64,000 nucleotides of DNA from Aquimarina atlantica (lineage in GTDB: Bacteria > Bacteroidota > Bacteroidia > Flavobacteriales > Flavobacteriaceae), in contig NZ_AQRA01000007.1 in assembly GCF_000626715.1 (NCBI RefSeq), positions 186,001 to 250,000 on the forward strand, given 5' to 3'. A program made the translations under genes and the position numbers. Of the stretch, positions 52,949 to 62,559 are shown one piece after another (the stretch's first letter is position 1; each line of letters starts with the position of its first letter). The notes under the pieces were generated by a model, which saw only the letters and a program-made list of their open reading frames with translations, was not told the DNA's origin and ran no database searches.

Positions 52949-52982
52949 ATCAGGAGTGATACGTTATGGTGTCACTCCTGAT
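52949..52982 (+). terminator. terminator of the tRNA-Glu/rpsT unit
   Basis: ATCAGGAGTGATAC and GTGTCACTCCTGAT pair over 14 positions with one T-G, followed by TTTTTTATTT. Confidence 0.88.
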
Positions 52983-53017
52983 TTTTTATTTATCATCAGA
53001 ATTATTTTTTAAGGAAT

Positions 53018-53497
53018 TTAGAAAATAATTACAATAACAAGTCCATTAGAACAGACAATAATAATAATTATTGTTACTCTTTTGCCTTCGTGTGTCACTC
53101 CTTCAAAAACAGTTACAGGCTCATTTTTGTATTCGTGATGTACCTGGATTACTTCTCCGTTAATTCTATGTTCAGCTAGCCCAATTCCAGAAAATTGTCT
53201 TTCGGTGATTCTGTAATCGGCAAAATCATCTTTTTTGAGATTTGCTTTTTCTAAAAATGTTTCTAAAGTAATTTCTGTGCCTCTACGTTCCATAGGGTAC
53301 TCATCTGCTCGTATGACACCATATTTTTCATGATAATCGAGTTTTATGTCATCAGGTATTTCAGATCTCTTGATGCCGGTAATGTCTTCTTGAGTAATTG
53401 TTTCTGGAGTTTCGATTGTGGTGTTAACTTCTTTTTCACAAGATGAGAATAGTAGTAACATAAAACTCGTCAAGATGGTTAGTGTGAATTTTTTCAT
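53018..53497 (-). CDS. lipoprotein of unknown function, 159 aa
   Basis: Not recognised. A signal peptide with lipobox LFSSC (Cys20) leads to an acidic mature protein with a central region ERRGTEITLETFLEKANLKKDDFADYRITERQF. The C-terminus is unusual: VTIIIIIVCSNGLVIVIIF, an Ile-rich hydrophobic end encoded partly by an AAT trinucleotide run. It is monocistronic and convergent with rpsT. Confidence 0.6.
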   Translation of the reverse strand: MKKFTLTILTSFMLLLFSSCEKEVNTTIETPETITQEDITGIKRSEIPDDIKLDYHEKYGVIRADEYPMERRGTEITLETFLEKANLKKDDFADYRITERQFSGIGLAEHRINGEVIQVHHEYKNEPVTVFEGVTHEGKRVTIIIIIVCSNGLVIVIIF

Positions 53498-53729
53498 AAG
53501 GTTTTAAGATTTATACCAGTTTCTGGTCGAATTTATATAGTAACAGAAACCAGTACTAGTTGTTCATACTCTGTTAAAGGATTTTCTGATTCCTCCTAAA
53601 ATTAATTTTGTTGGTAAAGTAAAGTTAGAGATATTTTTACCTTAATAAAAGGGGGATTTCCCCTGTTTTTGGGTTTTATTAATTGATTTTCAGTGTTTTG
53701 TGATTTAAGTGTTGTCTTGGAGTGCTAGT

Positions 53730-54974
53730 TTACTTGGCTTTGTTTTTTTCTTCTATCCATCTAGACATAAATTCGGTACTGCGTAGTGTATGATGCTGTA
53801 GTATACTGCCTATAAAGTTTTCGGTACGATGTTTATTAAGGTTTTTTTGAAGTTTAGAGACCTGATCCAGAAATGGATTGGAGAACTTTTCTTTTTGAAA
53901 TCGTGTATTTATAATCTCTATTCCATTTTGTTGAGATTGTTGCCATAAACTTTTGTTATTATATAGCCTTATAGCTGCTTTGGCAAACTTTGAAGGATCA
54001 TCGATAACAAAACCGTTCCAGTCGGTTTCCTCATCATCAAACATTCCTTCTGATCCAATAGAAGTGGTTACACTTGGTGTGCCACAAAGCATGGCTTCTG
54101 CAAGTTTTCCTTTAATTCCCGCTCCAAATCGCAAAGGAGCCAGGCAAACACGAGCTTGCGACATTATTTCTGTTGCATCTTTTGCCCATCCTTTAATGTG
54201 AAACCCTTCTGCTGGATGATGTAGTTGTGTTGCTTTAGGAGGAGGATATGCTCCATAGATATGCAGTTCTGTTTCTGGAAGTTCTTTCCTGATTAATGGC
54301 CAAATGACTTCTTTAAGATATAATACACTATTCCAGTTAGGTTCGTGGCGAAAATTTCCTATAGTAACAAAATGTTTTCTGTTTTTGTATTCTAACCATC
54401 TTTTTTTTATCTCTGTAGTAATGGGGTCAAACAGAAAAGGTAAATAGAATAATAGATTTTCGTTTATTTTAAATATGTCTTTAAGAAGTTTTATTTCAAA
54501 ATCAGAAATAATTAAGGATAGATCACATCGATATATACTTGCGATCTCTCGTTTTGTAATATCGCTAGATAAAAGAGTGTCGTTGTTAAAGGTTATATTG
54601 CTTTTAAATGATTCTTGACGGGTTTTTCTAAGACTATGTAGGTCTTCTGTATTTAATATTTTTAATGCATTAGGGCAATGTTTTGCGACTCTCCATCCAA
54701 ACTGTTCTTCGGTCATAAATCGATCAAATATCACTATGTCTGGTTGTAATTTTTTGATAAAATTATCAAAACTGGAATTATTAAGTGCTATAGCTACTTT
54801 AGAGATGTTTGTGTTTTCGAGGTTTACCATATGCTCTGTTTCTGCTGCAGGACTGGTAAAGGTGATTTTCCAGTTTTGCGCCTCGAATAATGCTATAAGC
54901 TGCATCATTCTGCTTCCTGCTGCCGAAGAATTGGGTTCTGGCCAAACAAAGCCTATAATAAGGATATGATTCAT
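53730..54974 (-). CDS. GT4-type glycosyltransferase
   Basis: A 414-aa GT-B fold glycosyltransferase (start chosen at ATG 54974, MNHILIIGFVWPEPNSSAAG, the usual N-terminal motif; five codons upstream are extraneous). The C-terminal donor domain has IGNFRHEPNWNSVLYL, ELHIYGAYPPP, and RVCLAPLRFGAGIKGKLAEAMLCGTPSVTTSIGSEG with the conserved E-x7-E-like region. Sugar and acceptor are unknown. A terminator separates it from the upstream zf-RING_7/Nif3 pair, and it is not in a polysaccharide cluster. Confidence 0.85.
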   Translation of the reverse strand: MNHILIIGFVWPEPNSSAAGSRMMQLIALFEAQNWKITFTSPAAETEHMVNLENTNISKVAIALNNSSFDNFIKKLQPDIVIFDRFMTEEQFGWRVAKHCPNALKILNTEDLHSLRKTRQESFKSNITFNNDTLLSSDITKREIASIYRCDLSLIISDFEIKLLKDIFKINENLLFYLPFLFDPITTEIKKRWLEYKNRKHFVTIGNFRHEPNWNSVLYLKEVIWPLIRKELPETELHIYGAYPPPKATQLHHPAEGFHIKGWAKDATEIMSQARVCLAPLRFGAGIKGKLAEAMLCGTPSVTTSIGSEGMFDDEETDWNGFVIDDPSKFAKAAIRLYNNKSLWQQSQQNGIEIINTRFQKEKFSNPFLDQVSKLQKNLNKHRTENFIGSILQHHTLRSTEFMSRWIEEKNKAK

Positions 54975-54992
54975 TATTTGTGCAATCAAAAA

Positions 54993-55013
54993 AGCCTCAG
55001 TAAAACTGAGGCT
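54993..55013 (-). terminator. terminator after the zf-RING_7-type gene
   Basis: Stem AGCCTCAGT / ACTGAGGCT with loop AAA; on the minus strand followed by TTTTTTGATT. Confidence 0.8.
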
Positions 55014-55036
55014 ATATGTTGTTTAACTATTATTTA

Positions 55037-55813
55037 TTATAGTTTTGCAAAAAGTGCATTCATTTTTTCTTTTTCTTCTTTTGCAAGTTCCTGATCAACC
55101 AAAATTCGACCACTGTGTTCATCTGTGATGATTTTCTTGCGAGAAGCAATTTCCATCTGTACTTGCGGCGGAATGGTAAAGAATGATCCTCCAGAAGCAC
55201 CACGTTCAATTGGCACAACGGCAAGTCCATTTTTTACATTACTACGTATTCTTTTATAAGCATTGATTAAGCGTTCTTCGATTTCTTTTTGGTAATCTTC
55301 AGACTTAGAAATTAAAGCTTGTTCTTCTTTTTCAGTTTCAGCTAAAATAGCATCAAGTTCTCCTTTTTTGTGAGAAAGGTGAGCGTTACGTTCTCCCAGT
55401 TTTGTTTTGGTTTGATCGATGATCTCATTTTTTTGAACAATCTGAGCTTTGTGTTCCTTGATGTGCTTTTCTGCTAATTGAATTTCTAATTCCTGGAATT
55501 CAATTTCTTTACTAAGTGAATTGTATTCGCGATTATTACGAACATTTTTTTGTTGTTCTCCGTATTTTTTGATTAGTGCTTTAGCTTCTTCAATTAGATT
55601 TTTCCTGTTGCTAATGCCTTCAGCGATAGTCTCAAGATCATTGTTTAGCTTTTCTAATCTTTTGTTTAATCCGGCTACTTCATCTTCAAGATCTTCAACC
55701 TCTAAAGGTAATTCTCCGCGTACATTTCTGATCTCATCAACTCTAGAGTCTATTAATTGCAAGTCATATAATGCTCTTAATTTTTGCTCAACAGTAACTT
55801 CTTTCTTTGCCAT
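55037..55813 (-). CDS. coiled-coil protein of the zf-RING_7/DUF164 family lacking zinc cysteines
   Basis: A 258-aa protein with a long coiled coil (residues about 35-190) and a C-terminal region that in the family is a C4 zinc ribbon (CxxC...CxxC around FNTIPPQ and CGRILV). Here the same positions read RGASGGSFFTIPPQVQMEIA and ITDEHSGRILVDQ: all four cysteines are replaced while the surrounding residues are kept. It lies 3 nt downstream of the Nif3-like gene, the standard neighbour, so the pair is an operon. Function of the family is unresolved. Confidence 0.88.
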   Translation of the reverse strand: MAKKEVTVEQKLRALYDLQLIDSRVDEIRNVRGELPLEVEDLEDEVAGLNKRLEKLNNDLETIAEGISNRKNLIEEAKALIKKYGEQQKNVRNNREYNSLSKEIEFQELEIQLAEKHIKEHKAQIVQKNEIIDQTKTKLGERNAHLSHKKGELDAILAETEKEEQALISKSEDYQKEIEERLINAYKRIRSNVKNGLAVVPIERGASGGSFFTIPPQVQMEIASRKKIITDEHSGRILVDQELAKEEKEKMNALFAKL

Positions 55814-55816
55814 ATT

Positions 55817-56911
55817 TTATATGTATTGAATAGGATTGGTATTTTTATCCGATAAAATGATTGCAAAATTACTGATTTTTTTTCTAAGATAACTAACAAT
55901 TAGGTTTTTTGTGTATTGTTCGCTTTCATAATGACCAATATCGGCTAATATTAACCTCCCTTCGGCTTCATAAAATTGATGATATTTTAAATCTGCAGTG
56001 ATAAAAATATCTGCACCTGCCCGATGTGCATTAGCAATAGCAAAACTACCGCTACCACCAAGAACAGCTACTTTTTTTATAGGTTTGTTTAGTAATGCCG
56101 AGTGTCGTACACATCCGGTTTTGAAAACTTTTTTGATGTGTTTTAAAAAATCGAGTTCTTCTACCGGATTTGGTAGTTCTCCAATCATGCCCATCCCAAT
56201 ATTTTGATTTTTATTTTCGAGAGTCGTAATTTCATAGGCAACTTCTTCATAAGAATGATTCTCAAAAAGAGTTTTGAGGATTTTGCCTTCGCAATGTTTG
56301 GGGTACGTAACTTGAATCTGAGTCTCTTTTTCGTGATGTGTTTTTCCGATTTCGCCAATTGAAGGATTTGCAGTATCAGAGGCTCTAAATGTTCCCGTGC
56401 CTTCAGAAGAAAAACTGCAATTGTCATAATTACCAATGCTTCCTGCCCCGGCTTCGAATAGTTTGTCGCGTAGTGCTTCGGCTTCAGCAGTAGGAGCAAA
56501 AGTGACTAATTTCTTAATATTTCCGCTTTGCGGGATAAGAATCTTACGATTCAGAAGGCCTAACTGTTCGCATATCATATTATTTACCCCATGTATCGCA
56601 TTGTCTAGTGCAGTATGAATCGCAAAAATAGCTATATCATTTTTAATAGCTTTCATTACTACTCGTTCTACATAGTTATTACCATTAAACTTTTTGAGTC
56701 CCTTAAATACGATAGGGTGAAAACTTATAATGAGATTACAGTTATTTTCTATCGCTTCATCTACTATATTTTCGAGAGTATCCAGGGTTACCAGAATCCC
56801 TGTCACGACAGTTTCGCGACTACCTATCAATAAACCAACATTATCAAAATCCTCTGCGTATGTGATCGGAGCTAAAGTTTCAAGATGTTGTATAACCTCT
56901 TTTATTTGCAT
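55817..56911 (-). CDS. Nif3-like dinuclear metal centre protein with PII-like insert
   Basis: A 364-aa Nif3/YqfO-type protein forming hexameric toroids. Metal-binding stretches are DNVGLLIGS, ISFHPIVFKG, IFAIHTALDNAIHGVN at the N-terminal half and DIFITADLKYHQFYEAEGRLILADIGHYESE at the C-terminal half. Residues about 130-240 hold the PII-like insert (KLVTFAPTAEAEALRDKLFEAGAG). Start at 56911 (MQIKEVIQHLE) rather than 16 codons upstream, which would add a hydrophobic, non-family leader. GTP cyclohydrolase-like activity has been suggested for related proteins but is not settled. Confidence 0.9.
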   Translation of the reverse strand: MQIKEVIQHLETLAPITYAEDFDNVGLLIGSRETVVTGILVTLDTLENIVDEAIENNCNLIISFHPIVFKGLKKFNGNNYVERVVMKAIKNDIAIFAIHTALDNAIHGVNNMICEQLGLLNRKILIPQSGNIKKLVTFAPTAEAEALRDKLFEAGAGSIGNYDNCSFSSEGTGTFRASDTANPSIGEIGKTHHEKETQIQVTYPKHCEGKILKTLFENHSYEEVAYEITTLENKNQNIGMGMIGELPNPVEELDFLKHIKKVFKTGCVRHSALLNKPIKKVAVLGGSGSFAIANAHRAGADIFITADLKYHQFYEAEGRLILADIGHYESEQYTKNLIVSYLRKKISNFAIILSDKNTNPIQYI

Positions 56912-56978
56912 TATAATATGTTTTTGAATAAAAATTGAATGTAAAAAAACTTTTATCAATAATCAAAGTTTCGTTTTA

Positions 56979-56986
56979 TACTTTTG
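56979..56986 (+). promoter_or_regulatory. lpxK promoter -7 element
   Basis: TACTTTTG matches TAnnTTTG, 30 nt before the GTG start; no TTG at the proper -33 spacing. Confidence 0.45.
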
Positions 56987-57016
56987 TTGCAGTGATATAT
57001 TGAAAATTTTAAACGT

Positions 57017-58027
57017 GTGAATTTACTGCGAAAAATACTTCTACCTTTTGTACCTTTTTATTATCTGATTACCTGGTTGAGAAATAAATTGTATGATTTG
57101 GGGATTAAAAAATCTACGACGTATACCTTTCCGATAATAGCTGTAGGAAATCTTAGTGTAGGAGGAACAGGTAAATCACCAATGATAGAATATTTAGTGA
57201 CTTTGCTTAAGGATACGGTGTCATTAGCAACACTTAGTCGGGGATATAAAAGAGAAACCAAAGGATTTAAGCTGGTCGCTACTTCTTCTACAGCAAAACA
57301 AGTAGGAGATGAGCCACTTCAGTTTAAAAGAAAATTCGCAGATGTCATCGTAGCGGTAGATGCAAATCGTCGTAGTGGAATTTCTAATTTAAGATCGTTG
57401 ACACCTCAACCAGAAGTAATTTTATTAGATGATGCTTATCAACATCGTAAGGTAAAAGCAGGATTCTATATTTTGCTTACGGCATATTATGATCTCTACT
57501 GTAATGACATTGTTTTGCCTACAGGAAATTTAAGAGAACCAAAAAAAGGAGCCGATCGAGCAGATATTATTATAGTTACAAAATGTCCTCATTCATTGTC
57601 TTTTGAAGAACAGAAAAGAATTACAGATAAACTAGCAATAAAACCCAATCAGGATTTGTTTTTTACTACTATTGATTATGGAAATGATATTGCAAATGTT
57701 TCAGAAAAAAAATCAATCAGCTCCTTACAAAATGTTCATTTTACTTTGGTGACTGGTATTGCTAATCCTACTCCTTTATTAGATTATTATACTTCTTTAG
57801 GACTAACATTTGATCATATTAGTTTTTCTGATCATCATAATTTTACCGATACCGAATTGGATAAATTAAATAATCTTGAATGTATTATTACTACAGAAAA
57901 AGATTATGTAAGATTAGCTTCGGATATTTCTGAAGAGAAATTATGGTACCAGCCTATAGAAGTAAGGTTTTTAGAAGGAGCTTCTTCTTTTAATGATAGA
58001 ATATTGAAGTTTATTGAAAAAAAATAA
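57017..58027 (+). CDS. lpxK: tetraacyldisaccharide 4'-kinase
   Basis: Phosphorylates the 4'-position of the lipid A precursor in the inner membrane. The 336-aa protein starts at GTG (MNLLRKILLPFVPFYYLITWLRNKLYD, an N-terminal membrane-associated helix) and has the P-loop VGNLSVGGTGKSPMIEYL, LSRGYKRETKG, VGDEPLQFKRKF, and ILLDDAYQHRKVK. The C-terminal half ends with ITTEKDYVRLA, another family mark. Divergent from the Nif3 operon; monocistronic. Confidence 0.94.
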   Translation: MNLLRKILLPFVPFYYLITWLRNKLYDLGIKKSTTYTFPIIAVGNLSVGGTGKSPMIEYLVTLLKDTVSLATLSRGYKRETKGFKLVATSSTAKQVGDEPLQFKRKFADVIVAVDANRRSGISNLRSLTPQPEVILLDDAYQHRKVKAGFYILLTAYYDLYCNDIVLPTGNLREPKKGADRADIIIVTKCPHSLSFEEQKRITDKLAIKPNQDLFFTTIDYGNDIANVSEKKSISSLQNVHFTLVTGIANPTPLLDYYTSLGLTFDHISFSDHHNFTDTELDKLNNLECIITTEKDYVRLASDISEEKLWYQPIEVRFLEGASSFNDRILKFIEKK

Positions 58028-58128
58028 GACCCTATTAAAGGATCTTATTTTTTAATTCTGGCTAACTCAAATAAGTTTATGTATATAAACTCGATTAACC
58101 TTTGTTTTTCAAAAGCCGTGCCAAATCA

Positions 58129-60351
58129 CTAAGCAGTGGCTTGTTTTTTTACCAGTGCCTTATGGAGTTTTGTGAAAAACTCTTCAGTTTTATACGGTTT
58201 TGGTATAATGTCATTAAAACCGTTATCATAGAATTCATCCAGATTATCATCAAGAGTGACTGCTGTTAATGCTATAATTGGAATTTCTTTATTGAATTTC
58301 CTAATTTGTTTGGTGGCTTCAATACCGCTGATTCCTGGCATATGAATATCCATAAGAATAAGATCAAAGGTGTTTTCTTTTGTTTTATTTACTGCAATAT
58401 CACCATTATCTGCAACATCACATTTTATCTCATTCTTTTCTAATATTTTTCTCGTAATTAGTTGATTAATTTTATTGTCTTCGACTACCAGTATGTGTTT
58501 ATCAACCATTATACTGTAATCAATTTTCTTAGCTTCTTCAGCATAATTGGTACTCTTGTCTTCAAAAACTTCGAATTTAAGATCAAATAAAAATTTTGAT
58601 CCCTTACCTAATTCACTTTCTAATTTGATCTCACTATCCATTAAGGATAATAAATTCTTTACTATTGATAGTCCTAAGCCTGTACCACCAAATTTTCTAT
58701 TAATTTGTACAGAACCTTGAGTAAAGTTTTCAAAAATGCTAAGTTGTTTCTTTTCTGATATTCCTACTCCGTTATCTTCAATTTCAAAACTAAGTGAAAC
58801 TTTATTGTCAATTCGATTAACAGGTTTTACTCGTATCCAAATATCTCCGTTTTGTGTAAATTTTATTGAGTTTCCGATAAGGTTAATTAAAACTTGAGAA
58901 ACTTTAAGGGGATCTCCTTTAAGTTTAGCCGGGATAGACTCATCAAATTCATAGTGTAAATTATTGTTTCTGTCTTTAGCAGATTTGCCTAAAGCTATTA
59001 ATACATCGTTTATTCGTTTTTTTAAATTGAATGATGTGTTCTCTAGTTCTACTTTGTTAGCTTCGAGTTTATTGAGGTCGAGAATATTATTGATTAGTGA
59101 TAAAAGATATTCTCCAGAGAATTTGAGAGAATTAAGATGTTCTTTTTGATTAGGTGTCGGGCTTTCTTCGAGTAACAAATGTGTTAATCCTGTAACAGCA
59201 TATAGTGGTGTTCTTAGCTCATGTGTTATGGTAGAAAGGAATTGAACTTTGGCCTCACTAGCTCTTTCTGCATTCTCTTTTGCCAAGATAAGTTCGGTGT
59301 TTTTATTTTGTAATAACTCGTTTGCTCTGGCTCTTAGATTGTTGTTTTTATAAAGAGAAAGCGTTAAAAGTGATAGTATTGTTATTAAAGCAATACTTAG
59401 TATGGTTGTAAGTCGTCCTAATTTTAAAGATCTTTGTTGTTGTATATTTTCTTCTGTTAACTCTTCTATAAGAACATTGTTTTCATTTAAATTTAGTTTC
59501 GCACCTGCTTCCTGAGCTATAATTTCTTTATTGGTATTAAAAAGAGCATCTTTTATTTTTTCATGTGCCCTAAGGTTTTTAAGAGAAGCAGGATAATCTT
59601 CTTTTCGTTCATATATTTGACTATACAGTTCGAAACATTCTGATTGTATTTCTGCATATCCCATATCTTCACCAATTTGCATAGCCAAATCATTAGTTTT
59701 CATGGCTTCGTCAGGTTGGTTTATTGATAATTGTGCTCTGGCTTTATTTGTATAAAGTTTTGCTTTGAAATAATACTGATCAAATGAATTTATGATAGGA
59801 AGTCCACTGTTAAAGTGTTGTATAGCTAATTTGGGTTTTTCCTGAGCGAGAGCTAAAAGTCCAAGGTTTAATTTTATAGGCCCTTCCTGATTTTTGTAAT
59901 CATTTTTTTTGGCAATTATTAATGCATCTTGAAGGGATTTTAATGCTGTTTTAAATTTTCCGAGTTTTGTGGCAATTGACCCATATATTCTATATGAAGA
60001 AACAAGCATAAATTCGTCATTGGTTTCTTTCTGAAAAGCAATAGCGTCTAGGATCTGTTCTTCAGCTTTTTTTAGATCTCCCAATTCTCGGTATAACTTA
60101 GCAAGCACCATGTTGGTTTTTGCTATATAGGTTTTATTTTGTTGTTGTAAAGCAAGTTCTTTTGCGTTGATAATATTAGAAAGTGCAGGTTCTAATCTAG
60201 TTTGATCAATAGATTGTGAAGCATTCATCAAATAGCTCTCAATAGAGTCGTTCATTTGATTGTTTTCTGAAAGCTCATTCGTTTGTGCAGAACCAAAAAA
60301 ACAACAAATAAGTAAAAATTGCGCTATAAAATATTTGATTTGGGTTGGCAT
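58129..60351 (-). CDS. TPR hybrid sensor histidine kinase/response regulator
   Basis: A 740-aa one-protein phosphorelay. A signal peptide (1-22) precedes periplasmic tetratricopeptide repeats (about 45-270), one transmembrane helix (about 314-334, LTTILSIALITILSLL), a coiled coil, HisKA with phosphoacceptor His in STITHELRTPLYAV, HATPase with N box LINLIGNSIKFTQNG, EDNGVGIS and GGTGLGLSIVKNL, and a C-terminal receiver with Asp in DLILMDIHMPGISG. No DNA-binding output is fused, so a separate phosphotransfer partner is expected. No such gene lies nearby. Confidence 0.92.
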   Translation of the reverse strand: MPTQIKYFIAQFLLICCFFGSAQTNELSENNQMNDSIESYLMNASQSIDQTRLEPALSNIINAKELALQQQNKTYIAKTNMVLAKLYRELGDLKKAEEQILDAIAFQKETNDEFMLVSSYRIYGSIATKLGKFKTALKSLQDALIIAKKNDYKNQEGPIKLNLGLLALAQEKPKLAIQHFNSGLPIINSFDQYYFKAKLYTNKARAQLSINQPDEAMKTNDLAMQIGEDMGYAEIQSECFELYSQIYERKEDYPASLKNLRAHEKIKDALFNTNKEIIAQEAGAKLNLNENNVLIEELTEENIQQQRSLKLGRLTTILSIALITILSLLTLSLYKNNNLRARANELLQNKNTELILAKENAERASEAKVQFLSTITHELRTPLYAVTGLTHLLLEESPTPNQKEHLNSLKFSGEYLLSLINNILDLNKLEANKVELENTSFNLKKRINDVLIALGKSAKDRNNNLHYEFDESIPAKLKGDPLKVSQVLINLIGNSIKFTQNGDIWIRVKPVNRIDNKVSLSFEIEDNGVGISEKKQLSIFENFTQGSVQINRKFGGTGLGLSIVKNLLSLMDSEIKLESELGKGSKFLFDLKFEVFEDKSTNYAEEAKKIDYSIMVDKHILVVEDNKINQLITRKILEKNEIKCDVADNGDIAVNKTKENTFDLILMDIHMPGISGIEATKQIRKFNKEIPIIALTAVTLDDNLDEFYDNGFNDIIPKPYKTEEFFTKLHKALVKKQATA

Positions 60352-60380
60352 TTTCCTCTGAAATATCTCAACTAAGATAG

Positions 60381-61385
60381 TTATTTCTTACAAATGTTAA
60401 TAATTAAATCAATTATTCTATTGCTATATCCTATTTCATTGTCATACCAACCTATGATTTTTACCATTTTTCCTATCACAGAAGTCATTAAAGAATCAAA
60501 CGTACAGGAGTATGGATTGCCAAGTATATCAACAGATACGATTGGATCCTCTGTGTATGACAAAATACCTTTTAGACTGGTTTGGGAAGCTTTTTTAAAT
60601 TCGTTGTTAATTTCTTGAATAGAAGTTTGTCTTTTTACATTAAAGGTAATATCTGTGAGAGATCCATTCGGAACGGGGACTCTAATACCACATCCTCCTA
60701 TTACATTACTTAGTTCGGGGAAAATTTTTGTTAGTGCTTTTGCTGCACCGGTTGTTGTAGGTACTATAGATTGGCTTGCAGCTCGCGCCCGTCTTAAATC
60801 CCTATGTGGTTGATCATGCAAACTTTGGTCGGTAGTGTAACTGTGTACAGTGGTGATATAAGCTTGTTCAATTCCGCATAAGTCATTAATTACCTTAATC
60901 ATTGGTGCTGCATTATTTGTGGTGCAAGAAGCATTAGATAAGATAGTTTCTGACCCATCAAGGATATGATCGTTTACACCTACAACGATAGTTTTTATAC
61001 TATCCTCTATAGAAGGAGCAGATAGGATAACTCTTTTTGCTCCGGCTCTAAGGTGTTTTTCTGCATTACCTCTAGTTTTAAATTTCCCAGTTGATTCGAT
61101 AACAATGTCTACATCGTATTTTTTCCAGTTGCAATGTTCTGGATCCTTCTCATTAAGTAAAGGTATAGATACATCTTGTACTATAATATGATCTTCGGTA
61201 TGAGATACCTCAAAAGATAAAATACCATGTATGCTATCGTACTTAAGAAGGTGACTTAAAGTTTTTGAGTCGGCAAGGTCGTTTATTGCTACAACTTGTA
61301 TGCTAGGATGATTTATTAATAGTCTAAACAAGTTACGGCCTATTCTTCCAAAACCGTTGATAGCAATTCTAATAGGTGTATTCAT
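60381..61385 (-). CDS. gap: type I glyceraldehyde-3-phosphate dehydrogenase
   Basis: Glycolytic or gluconeogenic oxidoreductase, 334 aa. Rossmann motif INGFGRIGRNLFR; catalytic Cys in LSNASCTTNNAAP; HSYTTDQSLHDQPHRDLRRARAASQSIVPTTTGAAKAL; C-terminal GWYDNEIGYSNR. Two deviations from the textbook pattern are seen: the second Cys of SCTTNC is Asn (it is not catalytic), and the strand-2 end reads VAINDLAD, an Asp favouring NAD. It is 24 nt downstream of lipA on the same strand, so they may be cotranscribed. Confidence 0.93.
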   Translation of the reverse strand: MNTPIRIAINGFGRIGRNLFRLLINHPSIQVVAINDLADSKTLSHLLKYDSIHGILSFEVSHTEDHIIVQDVSIPLLNEKDPEHCNWKKYDVDIVIESTGKFKTRGNAEKHLRAGAKRVILSAPSIEDSIKTIVVGVNDHILDGSETILSNASCTTNNAAPMIKVINDLCGIEQAYITTVHSYTTDQSLHDQPHRDLRRARAASQSIVPTTTGAAKALTKIFPELSNVIGGCGIRVPVPNGSLTDITFNVKRQTSIQEINNEFKKASQTSLKGILSYTEDPIVSVDILGNPYSCTFDSLMTSVIGKMVKIIGWYDNEIGYSNRIIDLIINICKK

Positions 61386-61409
61386 TAAATCCTTACTACT
61401 GTTTTTGGA

Positions 61410-62282
61410 TTAAGTTAAATGCTTTTGAGCTTTATATGAAGATCTTACCAGGGCACTACTTTCTACATGCCTAAATCCCATTTCTAAACCTATTTCTTCA
61501 TATTTTTTAAACTGATCCGGAGTTATAAATTGTTTTACAGGAAGATGTTTTTTACTTGGTTGCAGATATTGCCCTATAGTAACAATATCCAGGCCTACTG
61601 CCTTAAGATCACTTAGTGTTTGTATAACTTCTTCTTCTTTTTCACCAAGCCCTAACATAATTCCACTTTTGGTACGATTAATACCATTTTCTTTAAGGTA
61701 TTTTAATACTTGTAAGCTTTGTTCGTATTTGGCCTGGATGCGAACTTCTCGAGTTAATCTTTTTACAGTTTCCATATTATGAGAAACCACCTCTGGTTTT
61801 ACTGCAATAATTCTATCGATATTTTTTGTTTTTCCTTGAAAATCCGGAATTAATGTTTCTAACGTAGTTTCTGGATTCATTCTGCGAATAGCTTGAATAG
61901 TTTCTGCCCAGATAATTGACCCGCCATCTAATAAATCATCCCTATCTACAGATGTAATAACAGCATGTTTTATCTTCATCAATTTTATAGATCGAGCTAC
62001 TTTTTCGGGTTCTTCCCACTCTACAGTTTCTGGTCTTCCGGTTTTAACACCACAAAAACCACAGGAACGGGTACATATATTACCTAATATCATAAAAGTA
62101 GCGGTTCCTTCACTCCAGCATTCTCCCATATTAGGGCAACTTCCCGAGGTGCAAATGGTGTGTAGGCTATATTTGTCTACTAATCCCCGAAGCTCAGTGT
62201 ATTTCTTTCCCGTAGGAAGTTTAACACGTAACCATTTTGGTTTTCCTTTAGGAGGTGCTACGCTAGCAACATTGTTATTCAT
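61410..62282 (-). CDS. lipA: lipoyl synthase
   Basis: Radical SAM enzyme inserting two sulfurs into octanoyl chains on lipoyl domains. The 290-aa protein has the auxiliary cluster motif CTSGSCPNMGEC, the radical SAM CxxxCxxC in NICTRSCGFCGV, and the C-terminal RSSY (SSALVRSSYKAQKH) whose Ser ligates the auxiliary cluster. A -7 box TATTTTTG lies at plus-strand 62300-62307 just upstream. 62283-62530 otherwise shows no gene. Confidence 0.95.
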   Translation of the reverse strand: MNNNVASVAPPKGKPKWLRVKLPTGKKYTELRGLVDKYSLHTICTSGSCPNMGECWSEGTATFMILGNICTRSCGFCGVKTGRPETVEWEEPEKVARSIKLMKIKHAVITSVDRDDLLDGGSIIWAETIQAIRRMNPETTLETLIPDFQGKTKNIDRIIAVKPEVVSHNMETVKRLTREVRIQAKYEQSLQVLKYLKENGINRTKSGIMLGLGEKEEEVIQTLSDLKAVGLDIVTIGQYLQPSKKHLPVKQFITPDQFKKYEEIGLEMGFRHVESSALVRSSYKAQKHLT

Positions 62283-62531
62283 ACAAGCAATATTTTTAGC
62301 AAAAATACAAAGAAAGCTTAGATTAAAATGAAGTTTTGAATAAAGTTAATACATCATTGTAGGTGGTATCTTAATTTTGAAAAAGAAGTATGTTGTTAAA
62401 CTATGTGATTTTAAAGAGAAACGAGGGCTATAATTTCTATATATTTCTCCTTACAGTAAAACCATATCTATACAAAGTCTTAACATCAGGTTAAAATTAA
62501 GTTAACATAAAATTTTTTTTGAATTTGACAG

Positions 62532-62547
62532 TTATCACATGTGATAA
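62532..62547. promoter_or_regulatory. 16-bp perfect palindrome before a small gene
   Basis: TTATCACATGTGATAA is a perfect dyad ending 12 nt before the ATG at 62560. Its position suggests an operator, possibly for the small protein encoded next. Confidence 0.6.
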
Positions 62548-62559
62548 AGAGAAAAAATC

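Noticed and set aside
58028-58050. Terminator after lpxK
   Set aside because: The AAGACCC/GGATCTT pairing has a mismatch and a short stem; too weak to list.
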